13,490 nt of DNA, taken from the NCBI GenBank assembly GCA_017631725.1, contig JAGBSS010000142.1:1-13490 (forward strand), in the 5' to 3' direction. The stretch comes from Clostridia bacterium (GTDB taxonomy: Bacteria > Bacillota > Clostridia > Christensenellales > Borkfalkiaceae). The notes beneath the pieces are model-generated. The model did not search any database. It was not told where the DNA came from and was given only the letters and a program-made list of their open reading frames with translations. Position 1 is the stretch's first letter. The number at the start of each line of letters is the position of its first letter. The position numbers and the translations under genes are program-made. Below are positions 1 to 7,922 of this stretch, in pieces.

Positions 1-1458
1 AAGTTTATCTCTATTAACTTTATTCTTTTCGGCTTGTTGCCTTATTTTTTCTATCTCTAAATTAACCTGTTCTATATCCTTATTTATTCTAACTGCACGG
101 TCTAAATCGTTTCTCTTGTTTGCCTCGTTTTTTTGTGCAATAAGCCTTGCTAACTCTGCTTCTTTTTGCTTTGCTTCTACAGGAGAATTATAACTATCTA
201 ACCTTACTCTTGATGCCGCTTCATCTATTAGGTCTATAGCCTTGTCTGGGAAAAACCTGTCGCTAATATATCTATCTGCTAAACTAACGGCTGCAAGAAT
301 TGCATCGTCTGGAATATTAACGCCGTGATGAGATTCGTATTTATCTCTTAACCCTTTTAAAACTTCTACCGTTTCTTCTAAAGATGGAGCATCTACCATA
401 ACCGGTTGAAACCTACGTGCTAAAGCCGCATCTTTTTCTATATATTTTCTATATTCATCTATAGTTGTTGCGCCAATGGTTTGAAGTTCCCCACGGGAAA
501 GCATTGGCTTTAAAATATTGGCAGCATCCATATTACCTTCTCCGGTACTACCTGCGCCAACTATGTTGTGAATTTCATCTATAAATAAAATAATTTTTCC
601 GTTTTCTTTAACGGCTTGAATTGCACTTTTAAGCCTTTCTTCAAAGTCTCCACGATACCTTGCTCCGGCAATCATACCTGCTATGTCTAAAGAAAACACA
701 ATTTTATCTGCTAAAAGTTCAGGTACACTTCCCTTTACAATGGCTTGCGCCAACCCTTCTATAACGGCGGACTTACCAACACCCGGTTCACCAATTAAAA
801 CGGGATTATTTTTAGTTCTTCTTGATAAAATTTGTATAACCCTGTCTATTTCTTGTTTTCTACCAATAACGGGGTCTAACCTACCTTCTCTGGCCATTTT
901 ATTAAGATTTACGCCATATTTAGAAAGTTCACCAATTTCATCTTCTTTTTCCTTTTTATCTGCCGTTCTGTTTGGCGCAAAAGTCTTTTCAAAAACGCTA
1001 TCGGAACTTTCCTTTTCTTCTTCTAAGGGCTCAAACATTAAAGATGCAATCTCTTCTGCAAAATCTTCTACGGGAACACCCATTTCCTTTAAAATTGTCA
1101 CCGCATAACTATCGTATTCCATTAAAATTGCAAGCAATAAGTGCTCCGTACCAACGTAGCCCGAATTTGCTTTGTTTGAAATTACAAAGGCATTTTCCAC
1201 AATTCGCTTTGTCCTTGGTGTCCACATATTCCCCGGCATTACCATAGAAGGGTCTATAGTCCTTTTAAAAAGTGACAGATACCTTTCGTTATCAACGTTA
1301 ACTTGCTTTAAAAAGGCCGCCGCCCTACCGTCTTTAACGTTCATAAGACCAAACAAAATATGTTCACTACCAATGTATTTGCAACCATAACGGCGAGCAA
1401 GCGTAGTAGCTACTTCAAACACTTGATTTACGTTTTTTGAAAGAGAGTTATAATTCAT
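1..1458 (-). CDS. clpC: ATP-dependent Clp protease ATP-binding subunit ClpC (partial, 5' part only)
   Basis: This is a Hsp100 AAA+ unfoldase that feeds substrates to the ClpP peptidase. In Gram-positives it recognises proteins tagged with phosphoarginine by McsB. I translated the 486 codons present; the reading frame stays open through base 1, so the second ATPase domain and C-terminus lie outside the window. Seen: a Clp N domain with two repeats (about residues 1-145), a linker, the first AAA+ domain with Walker A GEPGVGKS (223-230) and Walker B IILFIDE (289-295), then the start of a charged coiled-coil M domain (about 425 to the edge), which fits ClpC rather than ClpA. Glu32 (in GSEHILFG) and Glu105 (in GTEHLLLA) match the two glutamates known to bind phosphoarginine in B. 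subtilis ClpC. The ATG at 1458 has GGGG six bases upstream and starts three bases after the mcsB stop, so it is the last gene seen in the run. Confidence 0.96.
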   Translation of the reverse strand, partial: MNYNSLSKNVNQVFEVATTLARRYGCKYIGSEHILFGLMNVKDGRAAAFLKQVNVDNERYLSLFKRTIDPSMVMPGNMWTPRTKRIVENAFVISNKANSGYVGTEHLLLAILMEYDSYAVTILKEMGVPVEDFAEEIASLMFEPLEEEKESSDSVFEKTFAPNRTADKKEKEDEIGELSKYGVNLNKMAREGRLDPVIGRKQEIDRVIQILSRRTKNNPVLIGEPGVGKSAVIEGLAQAIVKGSVPELLADKIVFSLDIAGMIAGARYRGDFEERLKSAIQAVKENGKIILFIDEIHNIVGAGSTGEGNMDAANILKPMLSRGELQTIGATTIDEYRKYIEKDAALARRFQPVMVDAPSLEETVEVLKGLRDKYESHHGVNIPDDAILAAVSLADRYISDRFFPDKAIDLIDEAASRVRLDSYNSPVEAKQKEAELARLIAQKNEANKRNDLDRAVRINKDIEQVNLEIEKIRQQAEKNKVNRDKL

Positions 1459-1461
1459 ATA

Positions 1462-2469
1462 TTACCCCTTTAATTTTAAAAGTTGTTTAGAAACGACTTC
1501 TGCCCTAACTAAATCTCTATCCAATGGAGATAAGTCTTTGCCAAATTGCTCACATAAGACAAAAGGTCTAACGGAAACAATTAAGTCGTCTAATTTTTCA
1601 ATATCTTCAATATCTATAAGCCCAAGCATTGCACCAAGTTTAACTTTAGCAATGTTTCTTAAAAATTCGCTATAAGATAAAACTACTGCATTTGTTAAAA
1701 TACCAAAAGCTTTTCTTGCTTTGTCCATCGTTTGAATATGATTTTTTGCATAAAGTCTTTCGCACTCATCTCTCTCTAAGGCGCAAATTCGCTCTACCGA
1801 GTCTTCTACCACGCTTAAAATATCATATTCACTACTGCCAAGGGTTATCTCGTTGCTTATTTGATAAACACACCCTTCTGCATCGCTTCCTTCTCCATAT
1901 AACCCACGAATAGTAAGCCCTAAAGATGAAAGTTGGTTTTCAAGAGACCCAATTTTTCCACTTTCCGTTAATGCGGGTAAAAACAACATAACCGAAGCCC
2001 TAAGCCCCGTGCCAACGTTGGTTGGACAAGCCGTTAAAAAGCCTAACTTTTCATCAAACGCAACGTCTAAATTTTTTATAATTTCATCATCTATTTTATC
2101 AAGCATTTTATATGCTTCGAAAAGGCGTAAACCCTTCATAAAGCATTGTTCTCTTATAACGTCCTCTTCGTTTACCATTATAGATAAACTTTCATCTTGA
2201 CTAATTAAGGCAGCACCAAATTGGTTTTCTATTAAATTAGAAGAAATTAAGTGCTTTTCCTTCATTGCTTCTAACTTTGTGTTAGATAAATTTGCCGTGT
2301 AAAACAAATTAAAAGTTCCACACTTTACAATTGCCCTGTTTACGTTTTTTATAATATCTCTTGCCAAAAGTGGGTCTTTAACTCTAAAAGGATAGCCCTT
2401 TAAGTTTCTTGCAAGCCTTACCCTACTTTTAATTATAGTGCCTTTTAAAATATCTGGGGAAACGCTCAT
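1462..2469 (-). CDS. mcsB: Protein arginine kinase McsB
   Basis: McsB is a phosphagen-kinase-like enzyme that phosphorylates arginine side chains and so marks proteins for ClpC-ClpP. Seen in the 335 residues: KSRVRLARN (15-22 region), the NEED motif (100-103) with a catalytic-base glutamate, CPTNVGTGLRAS (148-159) containing the family's active-site cysteine, and YGEGSDA (191-197) with the second conserved glutamate. RDLVRA (318-323) matches the RDxxRA allosteric phosphoarginine-binding motif of McsB. The protein is about 28 residues shorter than B. subtilis McsB, missing mainly the N-terminal extension and part of the C-terminal tail. An oddity is that the normally invariant NEEDH reads NEEDV, followed by IREQ in place of IRIQ. 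The ATG overlaps the mcsA stop by one base (TAATG), with a GGGGG ribosome binding site upstream. The two are therefore almost certainly translated together. Confidence 0.95.
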   Translation of the reverse strand: MSVSPDILKGTIIKSRVRLARNLKGYPFRVKDPLLARDIIKNVNRAIVKCGTFNLFYTANLSNTKLEAMKEKHLISSNLIENQFGAALISQDESLSIMVNEEDVIREQCFMKGLRLFEAYKMLDKIDDEIIKNLDVAFDEKLGFLTACPTNVGTGLRASVMLFLPALTESGKIGSLENQLSSLGLTIRGLYGEGSDAEGCVYQISNEITLGSSEYDILSVVEDSVERICALERDECERLYAKNHIQTMDKARKAFGILTNAVVLSYSEFLRNIAKVKLGAMLGLIDIEDIEKLDDLIVSVRPFVLCEQFGKDLSPLDRDLVRAEVVSKQLLKLKG

Positions 2470-2786
2470 TACATTAACCCCCTTTTCATAAGTTCTGATA
2501 AAAGATTGCGTAAACTTTCAGCAATTTCTGCCATATCGTTAAATCTGCCTTCTATACCCGCCATTTCCTTTTCAGATAAAAGCCTTTGATACTCTTTTAA
2601 AAGCATTTTGTTTTCATCAGAAATTCTCGGACGTTTACCAACGTGAAACGCCGATCCTTGAATTTTCACTATTCCGCTCTCTATTTCCCTTTGAAAACTC
2701 TTATAGCAGTCTGGACAACCCAAATACCCCGTTTTTAAAAAGAATTGGAGCGACGTTTTACAAGTATTGCAGAATTTTGTTTGCAT
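2469..2786 (-). CDS. mcsA: McsA-like activator of McsB, shortened, single zinc finger
   Basis: McsA is the zinc-binding partner that activates the McsB kinase. The 105 residues contain one four-cysteine finger (Cys6, Cys9, Cys24, Cys27; CNTC and CPDCYKSF), then FHVGKRPR (47-54), which matches the HAGK segment of McsA, then a helical UVR-like region (about 60-100). B. subtilis McsA is about 180 residues with an additional N-terminal zinc finger and a linker; both are absent here. The upstream gene (rpiB) ends one base before this ATG, and no cysteine-rich sequence precedes it, so the short form looks genuine rather than a wrong start. The ribosome binding site is poor, so translation may depend on coupling to rpiB. 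Its immediate overlap with mcsB supports the assignment despite the short length. Alternatively it could be called just a UvrB/UvrC-motif protein. Confidence 0.87.
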   Translation of the reverse strand: MQTKFCNTCKTSLQFFLKTGYLGCPDCYKSFQREIESGIVKIQGSAFHVGKRPRISDENKMLLKEYQRLLSEKEMAGIEGRFNDMAEIAESLRNLLSELMKRGLM

Positions 2787-2787
2787 T

Positions 2788-3240
2788 TTACTTAAAGTTT
2801 TCTTCTTCTAACGCCTTAATTTTATTTACTCTGTTAACGTGCCTTTCTCCATTTGAAAAAGGTGTGGATATAAATGCCTTTACCATATCTGTCATAACGC
2901 CAACGCCTAAAACTCTTTCGCCAAAGGCTAAAACGTTTGCATCGTTGTGTTCTCTCGTCATACGGGCAGAGAAAGCATCTGAACAGTGTCCGCAACGAAT
3001 ACCTTTTATTTTATTTGCAACGATACTCATACCAATACCGGTGCCACAAATTAAAATACCAAGGTCGCACTCTTTATTTACTACTGCGTTGCAAACCTTT
3101 ACTGCGTAATCGTTATAGTCTACAGATTGGTTTGAAAAACAACCAAAATCAACGTATTCTACGTTGCATTCTTTCAAAACTTCTATTAATTGTGGTTTTA
3201 AATTAATTCCACCATGATCGCACCCTATTGCAATTTTCAT
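2788..3240 (-). CDS. rpiB: Ribose-5-phosphate isomerase B
   Basis: RpiB interconverts ribose 5-phosphate and ribulose 5-phosphate in the non-oxidative pentose phosphate pathway in the cytoplasm. The 150-residue length is typical for the RpiB/LacA/LacB family. Seen: GCDHGG (6-11), the catalytic cysteine Cys65 in CGTGIGMSIVANK, and REHNDANVL (96-104) with the histidine that helps open the sugar ring. One small deviation is that the usual GIRAAL segment reads GIRCGH. The ATG has GGAGG about eight bases upstream, embedded in the last codons of ywlE, three bases separate the two genes, and mcsA follows after one base. The ywlE-rpiB adjacency is also seen in B. subtilis (ywlE-ywlF). The position inside the arginine-phosphorylation block looks like the joining of two ancestral clusters. 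RpiB itself has no known role in that system. Confidence 0.95.
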   Translation of the reverse strand: MKIAIGCDHGGINLKPQLIEVLKECNVEYVDFGCFSNQSVDYNDYAVKVCNAVVNKECDLGILICGTGIGMSIVANKIKGIRCGHCSDAFSARMTREHNDANVLAFGERVLGVGVMTDMVKAFISTPFSNGERHVNRVNKIKALEEENFK

Positions 3241-3243
3241 AAG

Positions 3244-3687
3244 TTAATCCTCCAAAACTTGTGCTATTTTTTTTATTATTTGATTACAAGCGCTATCTAT
3301 TATAGAAAGCGTTTTTTTATAGGCAATTAAATCCATTCCAAAGGGGTCTAAAACTTCTTCTACCCCCGTAAGTTCGCTTAACGTGTACGCTTTATTGGTA
3401 AACGCTAACCTGCTTTTATGCCCGCTTGTCATACATATTATAAGGTCGGAACTTGCTATAATTTCTGGTGTAAGTTGCCTTGATTTAAAAGGGTAGGGCT
3501 TTATTCCCATACTTTTTAAGGCAAGTGCGGAATTTTTACTAATTTTATCCCCGTCTACCGCCATTAAACCTGCACTTTTAACGCTTATTCCTTTTATGCC
3601 GGCTAAACGGAATTTATGCTTTAAACATAGTTCTGCCATTGGACTTCTGCACGTGTTTCCCGTGCATACAAAAAGTATTTTTTTCAT
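3244..3687 (-). CDS. ywlE: Protein-arginine-phosphatase YwlE (low-molecular-weight phosphatase family)
   Basis: YwlE removes phosphate from phosphoarginine and opposes McsB. The phosphate loop is CTGNTCRS (Cys8 to Ser15), and the general acid lies in DPFG (Asp114). In this family a threonine at the fifth position of the loop (here Thr12) marks arginine phosphatases, whereas tyrosine phosphatases carry a larger aliphatic residue there. That threonine and the linked kinase gene support the YwlE assignment over a tyrosine phosphatase. I chose the ATG at 3687 (147 residues). It overlaps the upstream stop as ATGA, has GGAG at a good distance, and starts right before the first strand as in B. subtilis YwlE. 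A TTG four codons upstream (3699) is possible but has no support. Confidence 0.93.
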   Translation of the reverse strand: MKKILFVCTGNTCRSPMAELCLKHKFRLAGIKGISVKSAGLMAVDGDKISKNSALALKSMGIKPYPFKSRQLTPEIIASSDLIICMTSGHKSRLAFTNKAYTLSELTGVEEVLDPFGMDLIAYKKTLSIIDSACNQIIKKIAQVLED

Positions 3688-4679
3688 ACCACTCCACAAG
3701 ACTTTTTAAGCCTATTCATAATTCCCATATTAACGCCCTTTTCGTTAGGCATAGCAACGGCTAAAATAACGTCTGCCTTTTTCTCTCCTAAAAGAAGGCT
3801 ATCGTATAGGTTAAACGCAACTTCTTCTTCTGTTTCTCCTAAAAGCAAAAAGTTTAAATTACCCAATTTTTTAGCAACGGAATTTTTACACATTACGTAA
3901 GGTGTTTTTCCATTTTCTACGTAATTATTATAAACTTTAACAAGTTCTTCTAAGTTATCTTCTGTAAACAAAGCGGTATCGCATTTTGGCTTATAGTGAG
4001 TATATTTTACCCCCGGAGATTTAACCTTATCCCCTTCTTTATGCATTGCAATTTCACAAGCACCCACAACCGACTCTATCATCTCTTTAGTTATAAGCCC
4101 TGCCCTTAAAATTCTTGGAACGGGGCCCGTAACGTCTAAAACGGTGCTTTCAATTCCGCCCGAGCATTTGCCACCATCTAAAATTATAGATATTTTACCA
4201 TCTAAATCGTTTTTAACGTGCATTGCCGTGACAGGACTTGTGTGTTTAGATAAATTAGCACTTGGAGCAACAAGTGGCTTGTTTATTTCTTTAAGTAAGT
4301 TTTGGCAATCTTTATGCATTGGCATTCTAATTGCTAAAGTATCTCCACCAGCAACGGCTTCTTTGCAAACTACGCCCTTACTTTTAAAAACAAGTGTTAG
4401 TGGCCCTGGCATAAAACTTTTTATTAAGGAATAGGCATAAGAATTTTCTATATGCACAAGTAAAGACAAATCGAAATCTTTATGAACGTGTGCAATAAGT
4501 GGGTTATCCGCCGGCCTACCCTTTATTTCAAATATTTTTTTAACAGCCTTACTATCATATCCAACGGCGGCAAGTCCGTAAACGGTTTCGGTTGGCATAC
4601 CTATAACACCGTTAGAATTTAAAACTTCTACCGCCTTTAAAATATTCTTTTTTGTTGGCTCTAAAATACAAGTTTCCAT
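3684..4679 (-). CDS. tsaC: L-threonylcarbamoyladenylate synthase, Sua5 type
   Basis: This enzyme makes threonylcarbamoyl-AMP from threonine, bicarbonate and ATP, the first step of the t6A37 modification of ANN-decoding tRNAs. Numbering is from the ATG at 4679 (331 residues). The YrdC domain (about 1-205) shows PTETVYGLAA (29-38), KGRPADNPL (53-61) and the SAN motif (140-142). SPGVKYTHYKP (221-231) is the conserved linker to the C-terminal Sua5 domain, so this is the long Sua5 (YwlC-like) form rather than short TsaC. The ATG lies one base after the dnaB stop. A TTG nine bases further up (4688) would overlap dnaB and has no better ribosome site. In B. subtilis the ywlC, ywlE and ywlF genes are also close together, so this part of the order is ancestral. 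Confidence 0.94.
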   Translation of the reverse strand: METCILEPTKKNILKAVEVLNSNGVIGMPTETVYGLAAVGYDSKAVKKIFEIKGRPADNPLIAHVHKDFDLSLLVHIENSYAYSLIKSFMPGPLTLVFKSKGVVCKEAVAGGDTLAIRMPMHKDCQNLLKEINKPLVAPSANLSKHTSPVTAMHVKNDLDGKISIILDGGKCSGGIESTVLDVTGPVPRILRAGLITKEMIESVVGACEIAMHKEGDKVKSPGVKYTHYKPKCDTALFTEDNLEELVKVYNNYVENGKTPYVMCKNSVAKKLGNLNFLLLGETEEEVAFNLYDSLLLGEKKADVILAVAMPNEKGVNMGIMNRLKKSCGVV

Positions 4680-4680
4680 T

Positions 4681-6144
4681 TTAACCAAAAACGTCGTCTT
4701 CTACGTCTGTTTCCTGTTTAGAATTTGTTTCTTCTTCTGGAATAGGTTCTATTCCTTCAATTTTAACGGCATCTACCTTTTTAGATTTTTCTATCCCTAT
4801 AGGTTCACCCGTTTCGGCATCCATTTCCAAGAATTTAGTGCATTCGCCATGGAAGTAAAGTTTAAACATGCCCGTTGCACCACTTCTGTGTTTTTCCACC
4901 CTAATTTCGGCAACGTTTTGTTGGTATTTGCCTTCTGCCTTTTCCTTATCGGTAGCACCCTTGTCTGGGCGATGAATAAACATAACTATATCTGCATCTT
5001 GTTCAATTGCACCAGAATCCCTAAGGTCGGAAAGGTTAGGTGCACGTTTTTCCTTTTCAGAAGAACGTGAAAGTTGTGAAAGTGCAATAACAGGCACGTT
5101 TAATTCTTTTGCCATTATTTTAAGTTCACGAGAAATATTAGATACTTCTTGTTGACGGCTTTCCGCCTTTTTGCTTGGTTGCATTAATTGTATGTAGTCT
5201 ATCATAATTAAATCTAAACCATATTTAGATTTTATTCTTCTACACTTTGAAATCATTTCGGCAGGAGAAATAGCACCAAGTTCATCTATATGAATATCAC
5301 ATTTAGAAAGTTTTTCGCGTGCTTTTAAAACTTTAACCCAATCGGCTTTGTCCATATCACCACGAGAAATTTTAGCCATATTAACACCTGCAACCGAAGC
5401 GAGCATTCTGGTTGTTAATTGCTCTTTATTCATTTCTAAAGAGAATACCATACAAGTTTTGCCAGCCATTGCAACATTTTCTACAATGTTCATTGCAAAA
5501 GAAGTTTTACCAACAGAAGGACGTGCCGCTAAAACTATTAAATCACTTGGGTGAAGTCCGTTTGTTAACCTATCAAAACTTGTGTAGCCGGTTTTTACGC
5601 CAGATGCCTTGTTTTTATCTTTACTAATTTCATCTAACTTTGCCATAACTATAGGTAAAACTGCGGAAATTTTGGCCGTTTCGCTTGTGTCGGCAGAGTG
5701 AGAAATATCGTAAACTATTTTTTCTGCTTTGGCTAAACTAACCTTTTCATCTAAACTGCTCTTGCAATCTTCTATAATTTCAGAAGAGCCTTTAATTAGT
5801 TTGCGTAGCATACTATCTCTTAAAATTATGTCTCTATAATGCATATAGTTAGCAGTAGAAGGCATTACGTCTGTTAAAGCGGTAATGTAAGCAATACCAC
5901 CTGCTTGTTCTAAACTGCCAGACTTTTCTAAAGCATCGGTTAAAGTGACTAAATCAATTGGCTGATTTTGTCTATTTATCTCTTGCATTGCCCCAAAAAT
6001 AATTTGGTGCGATTCAGAATAAAAATCTTCTTGGCTTGTGGTTGCAACAAATTCCGATTGAACTTTTGTGTCTAAAAGTAAGCAACCTAAAAAAGCCTGT
6101 TCTGCCTCTAAACTATGTGGCATATCTCCCTTTATCTTTTTCAT
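4681..6144 (-). CDS. dnaB: Replicative DNA helicase DnaB (DnaC in Bacillus)
   Basis: This is the hexameric helicase that unwinds DNA ahead of the replication fork and recruits primase. The 487-residue protein has the DnaB N-terminal helical domain (about 8-110, beginning PHSLEAEQAFLGCLL), a linker, and the RecA-like domain. Walker A is ARPSVGKTS (207-215, with Val where Met is common), Walker B is LIMIDYIQLM (312-321), with SQLSR (356-360) and DLRDSGAIEQDAD (373-385). No intein or insertion is seen. The C-terminal tail of about 50 residues is acidic and probably disordered. AGGAG sits eight bases before the ATG. It is often found next to rplI, but here it lies between pepF and tsaC. A DnaD-domain gene, another primosome component, is transcribed divergently about 7 kb away. 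Confidence 0.98.
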   Translation of the reverse strand: MKKIKGDMPHSLEAEQAFLGCLLLDTKVQSEFVATTSQEDFYSESHQIIFGAMQEINRQNQPIDLVTLTDALEKSGSLEQAGGIAYITALTDVMPSTANYMHYRDIILRDSMLRKLIKGSSEIIEDCKSSLDEKVSLAKAEKIVYDISHSADTSETAKISAVLPIVMAKLDEISKDKNKASGVKTGYTSFDRLTNGLHPSDLIVLAARPSVGKTSFAMNIVENVAMAGKTCMVFSLEMNKEQLTTRMLASVAGVNMAKISRGDMDKADWVKVLKAREKLSKCDIHIDELGAISPAEMISKCRRIKSKYGLDLIMIDYIQLMQPSKKAESRQQEVSNISRELKIMAKELNVPVIALSQLSRSSEKEKRAPNLSDLRDSGAIEQDADIVMFIHRPDKGATDKEKAEGKYQQNVAEIRVEKHRSGATGMFKLYFHGECTKFLEMDAETGEPIGIEKSKKVDAVKIEGIEPIPEEETNSKQETDVEDDVFG

Positions 6145-6159
6145 AAAGTATCTCCTTTT

Positions 6160-7911
6160 CTATATATCCTTGTATCTAGAAAGTAATTTTTCAAACGTTT
6201 TAAAAGCCCTTTCATACGGCTCGCTCGTGGTTAGATCAACTCCCGATTGTTTTAATATTTCAACAGGTCCTTCCTTCCCACCAGAAGATAAAAACTCTTT
6301 ATAGTTTTTTACTGCGCTTTCACCTTCGGTTAAAATTTTATCCGCAAAAGATATTGCAGAAATTATGCCCGTGGCATACTTATACACGTAAAACGCACGA
6401 TAAAAATGTGGAATTCTTGCCCACTCGTAAGCAATTTCTCCTTGACTTATAACGGCATCTCCGTAATATTTTTTATTTATCTCTAAATATTTTGCACTCA
6501 TACCATCTTTGGTTAAAGGTTCGCCCTTTTCTACCGTGCTATGAGAATATTCTTCAAATTCTGCAAACTGCGTTTGGCGGTAAAGAGTAGTTCTTATCAT
6601 TTCCATAAAATATGAAAGTAAAAACTTCTCTGTTTTTTTGTCCTTTGCGTTTTGCAACAAATGGTTTATTAAAAGCACTTCGTTTACAGTACTTGCAACT
6701 TCGGCAACAAATATTTTATAGTCCGCCTTAAAATATGGTTGCGCTTTATTAGAATAATAAGAGTGAATGCTATGCCCCATTTCGTGAGCAATAGTAAAAA
6801 TATCGTGCGTGGTTTTAGAATAGTTTAATAAAACGTATGGGTGAGTATCGTAAACGCAAACACTATAAGCGCCACTCCTTTTACCCTTTTTTTCATCTAC
6901 GTCTATCCAGCGTTCTTGCTTTGCCCTTTTTAAAAGTTCAACGTAATCTTCGCCAAGTGGTTTAAGCCCTTCTATGCATAAATCATACGCCTCATCGTAT
7001 TCTAAATTAAGTTCTGCATCTAAAACGGTAGATGCATAAATATCATATGGATAAAAATCTTTTATATTAGATTCTTTCTTTTTAATACGCATATACTCGT
7101 GCAAAAGGTTAAGATTTTTGTTAACGTATTCTAAAAGATTTTGATATACCTTAACGGGAACGTCTTCACTATTAAGAGCACTCGATATTGCGCTTTCATA
7201 TCCCCTTGCTTTTGCAACAAACACGTCTTTTTTAACGCTTGCAGAGTAGGTTGCTGTTATTGTGTTTAGTAATGAACTATACGCCGAATAATATTTTTTA
7301 AAATATTTCCTTCTTAATGCCCTATCAGAACTATGCATAACTGCGCCATATCCACCATGGGTAATTTCTATACTTTCCCCTTTGTGTTTTATTTTACCAA
7401 GTGGTAAATCGGCATTGTCAATTTTTGTAAAAATATCTTTAAAAGAAGACAAAACTTCGCCAGATAAAGCCAAAACGTTTTCCGCCTCTTCACATAAAAC
7501 GTGTTGTTTTTCTTTTAAAAGACATTTTATAAAATAATCGTATTCTTTTAACTTAGGATTAACTAAATAACTTTTTAACTTTTCTTCGGGTAAGGAAATA
7601 AGTTCTGGGGTTATAAAAGAAGATTCCGAAGAAATTTTAACGGCTAAACCTTGAATTTTTGAAAGTCTGCCAGAAGATTCTGATAAAGAAGTATCTATAT
7701 CGTGTTTCATCATAGCGTAAACGTAAAGTTTATCTATAATTCTGGAAATTTCTTCTTGTTTTTTCATACAATTAAGAAATTCTTTTTCTTCGCCTAACTT
7801 TCCCCTAAACGCACCAAAGCCCTCAAAAGAAGACGCCAATAAAAAATCTTTTTCAAAGTCTTTTTCGCTATCGTAAATATCTTCTATCGCCCAATTTCTA
7901 TCTAAACTCAA
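6160..7911 (-). CDS. pepF: Oligoendopeptidase F (M3 family zinc metallopeptidase)
   Basis: PepF is a cytoplasmic zinc endopeptidase that cuts oligopeptides, recycling peptides made by proteases such as Clp or taken up by transporters. The 583-residue protein has no signal peptide. The zinc site is HEMGH (376-380), with Glu404 in FVAEVAST as the third ligand at the expected distance. The conserved GAYS and HPYVLLNY segments lie just before it, and the N-terminal half is helical as in the M3B subfamily. The start is a TTG (7911) with GGAG six bases upstream, and the protein begins SLDRNWAIEDIY, which aligns with the normal family start. This makes the TTG convincing. It lies 11 bases after the UPF0210 stop and 15 bases before dnaB. 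Confidence 0.96.
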   Translation of the reverse strand: MSLDRNWAIEDIYDSEKDFEKDFLLASSFEGFGAFRGKLGEEKEFLNCMKKQEEISRIIDKLYVYAMMKHDIDTSLSESSGRLSKIQGLAVKISSESSFITPELISLPEEKLKSYLVNPKLKEYDYFIKCLLKEKQHVLCEEAENVLALSGEVLSSFKDIFTKIDNADLPLGKIKHKGESIEITHGGYGAVMHSSDRALRRKYFKKYYSAYSSLLNTITATYSASVKKDVFVAKARGYESAISSALNSEDVPVKVYQNLLEYVNKNLNLLHEYMRIKKKESNIKDFYPYDIYASTVLDAELNLEYDEAYDLCIEGLKPLGEDYVELLKRAKQERWIDVDEKKGKRSGAYSVCVYDTHPYVLLNYSKTTHDIFTIAHEMGHSIHSYYSNKAQPYFKADYKIFVAEVASTVNEVLLINHLLQNAKDKKTEKFLLSYFMEMIRTTLYRQTQFAEFEEYSHSTVEKGEPLTKDGMSAKYLEINKKYYGDAVISQGEIAYEWARIPHFYRAFYVYKYATGIISAISFADKILTEGESAVKNYKEFLSSGGKEGPVEILKQSGVDLTTSEPYERAFKTFEKLLSRYKDI

Positions 7912-7922
7912 AATATACTCCG

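Noticed and set aside
683..1390. Plus-strand open frames of 72-141 codons opposite clpC
   Set aside because: They are antisense to a well-conserved Clp coding region with clear motifs, have no ribosome binding sites, and give low-complexity Ser/Leu/Phe-rich peptides.
3688..3699. TTG start adding four residues to YwlE
   Set aside because: The ATG at 3687 has the GGAG site, the ATGA overlap and the family-typical beginning.
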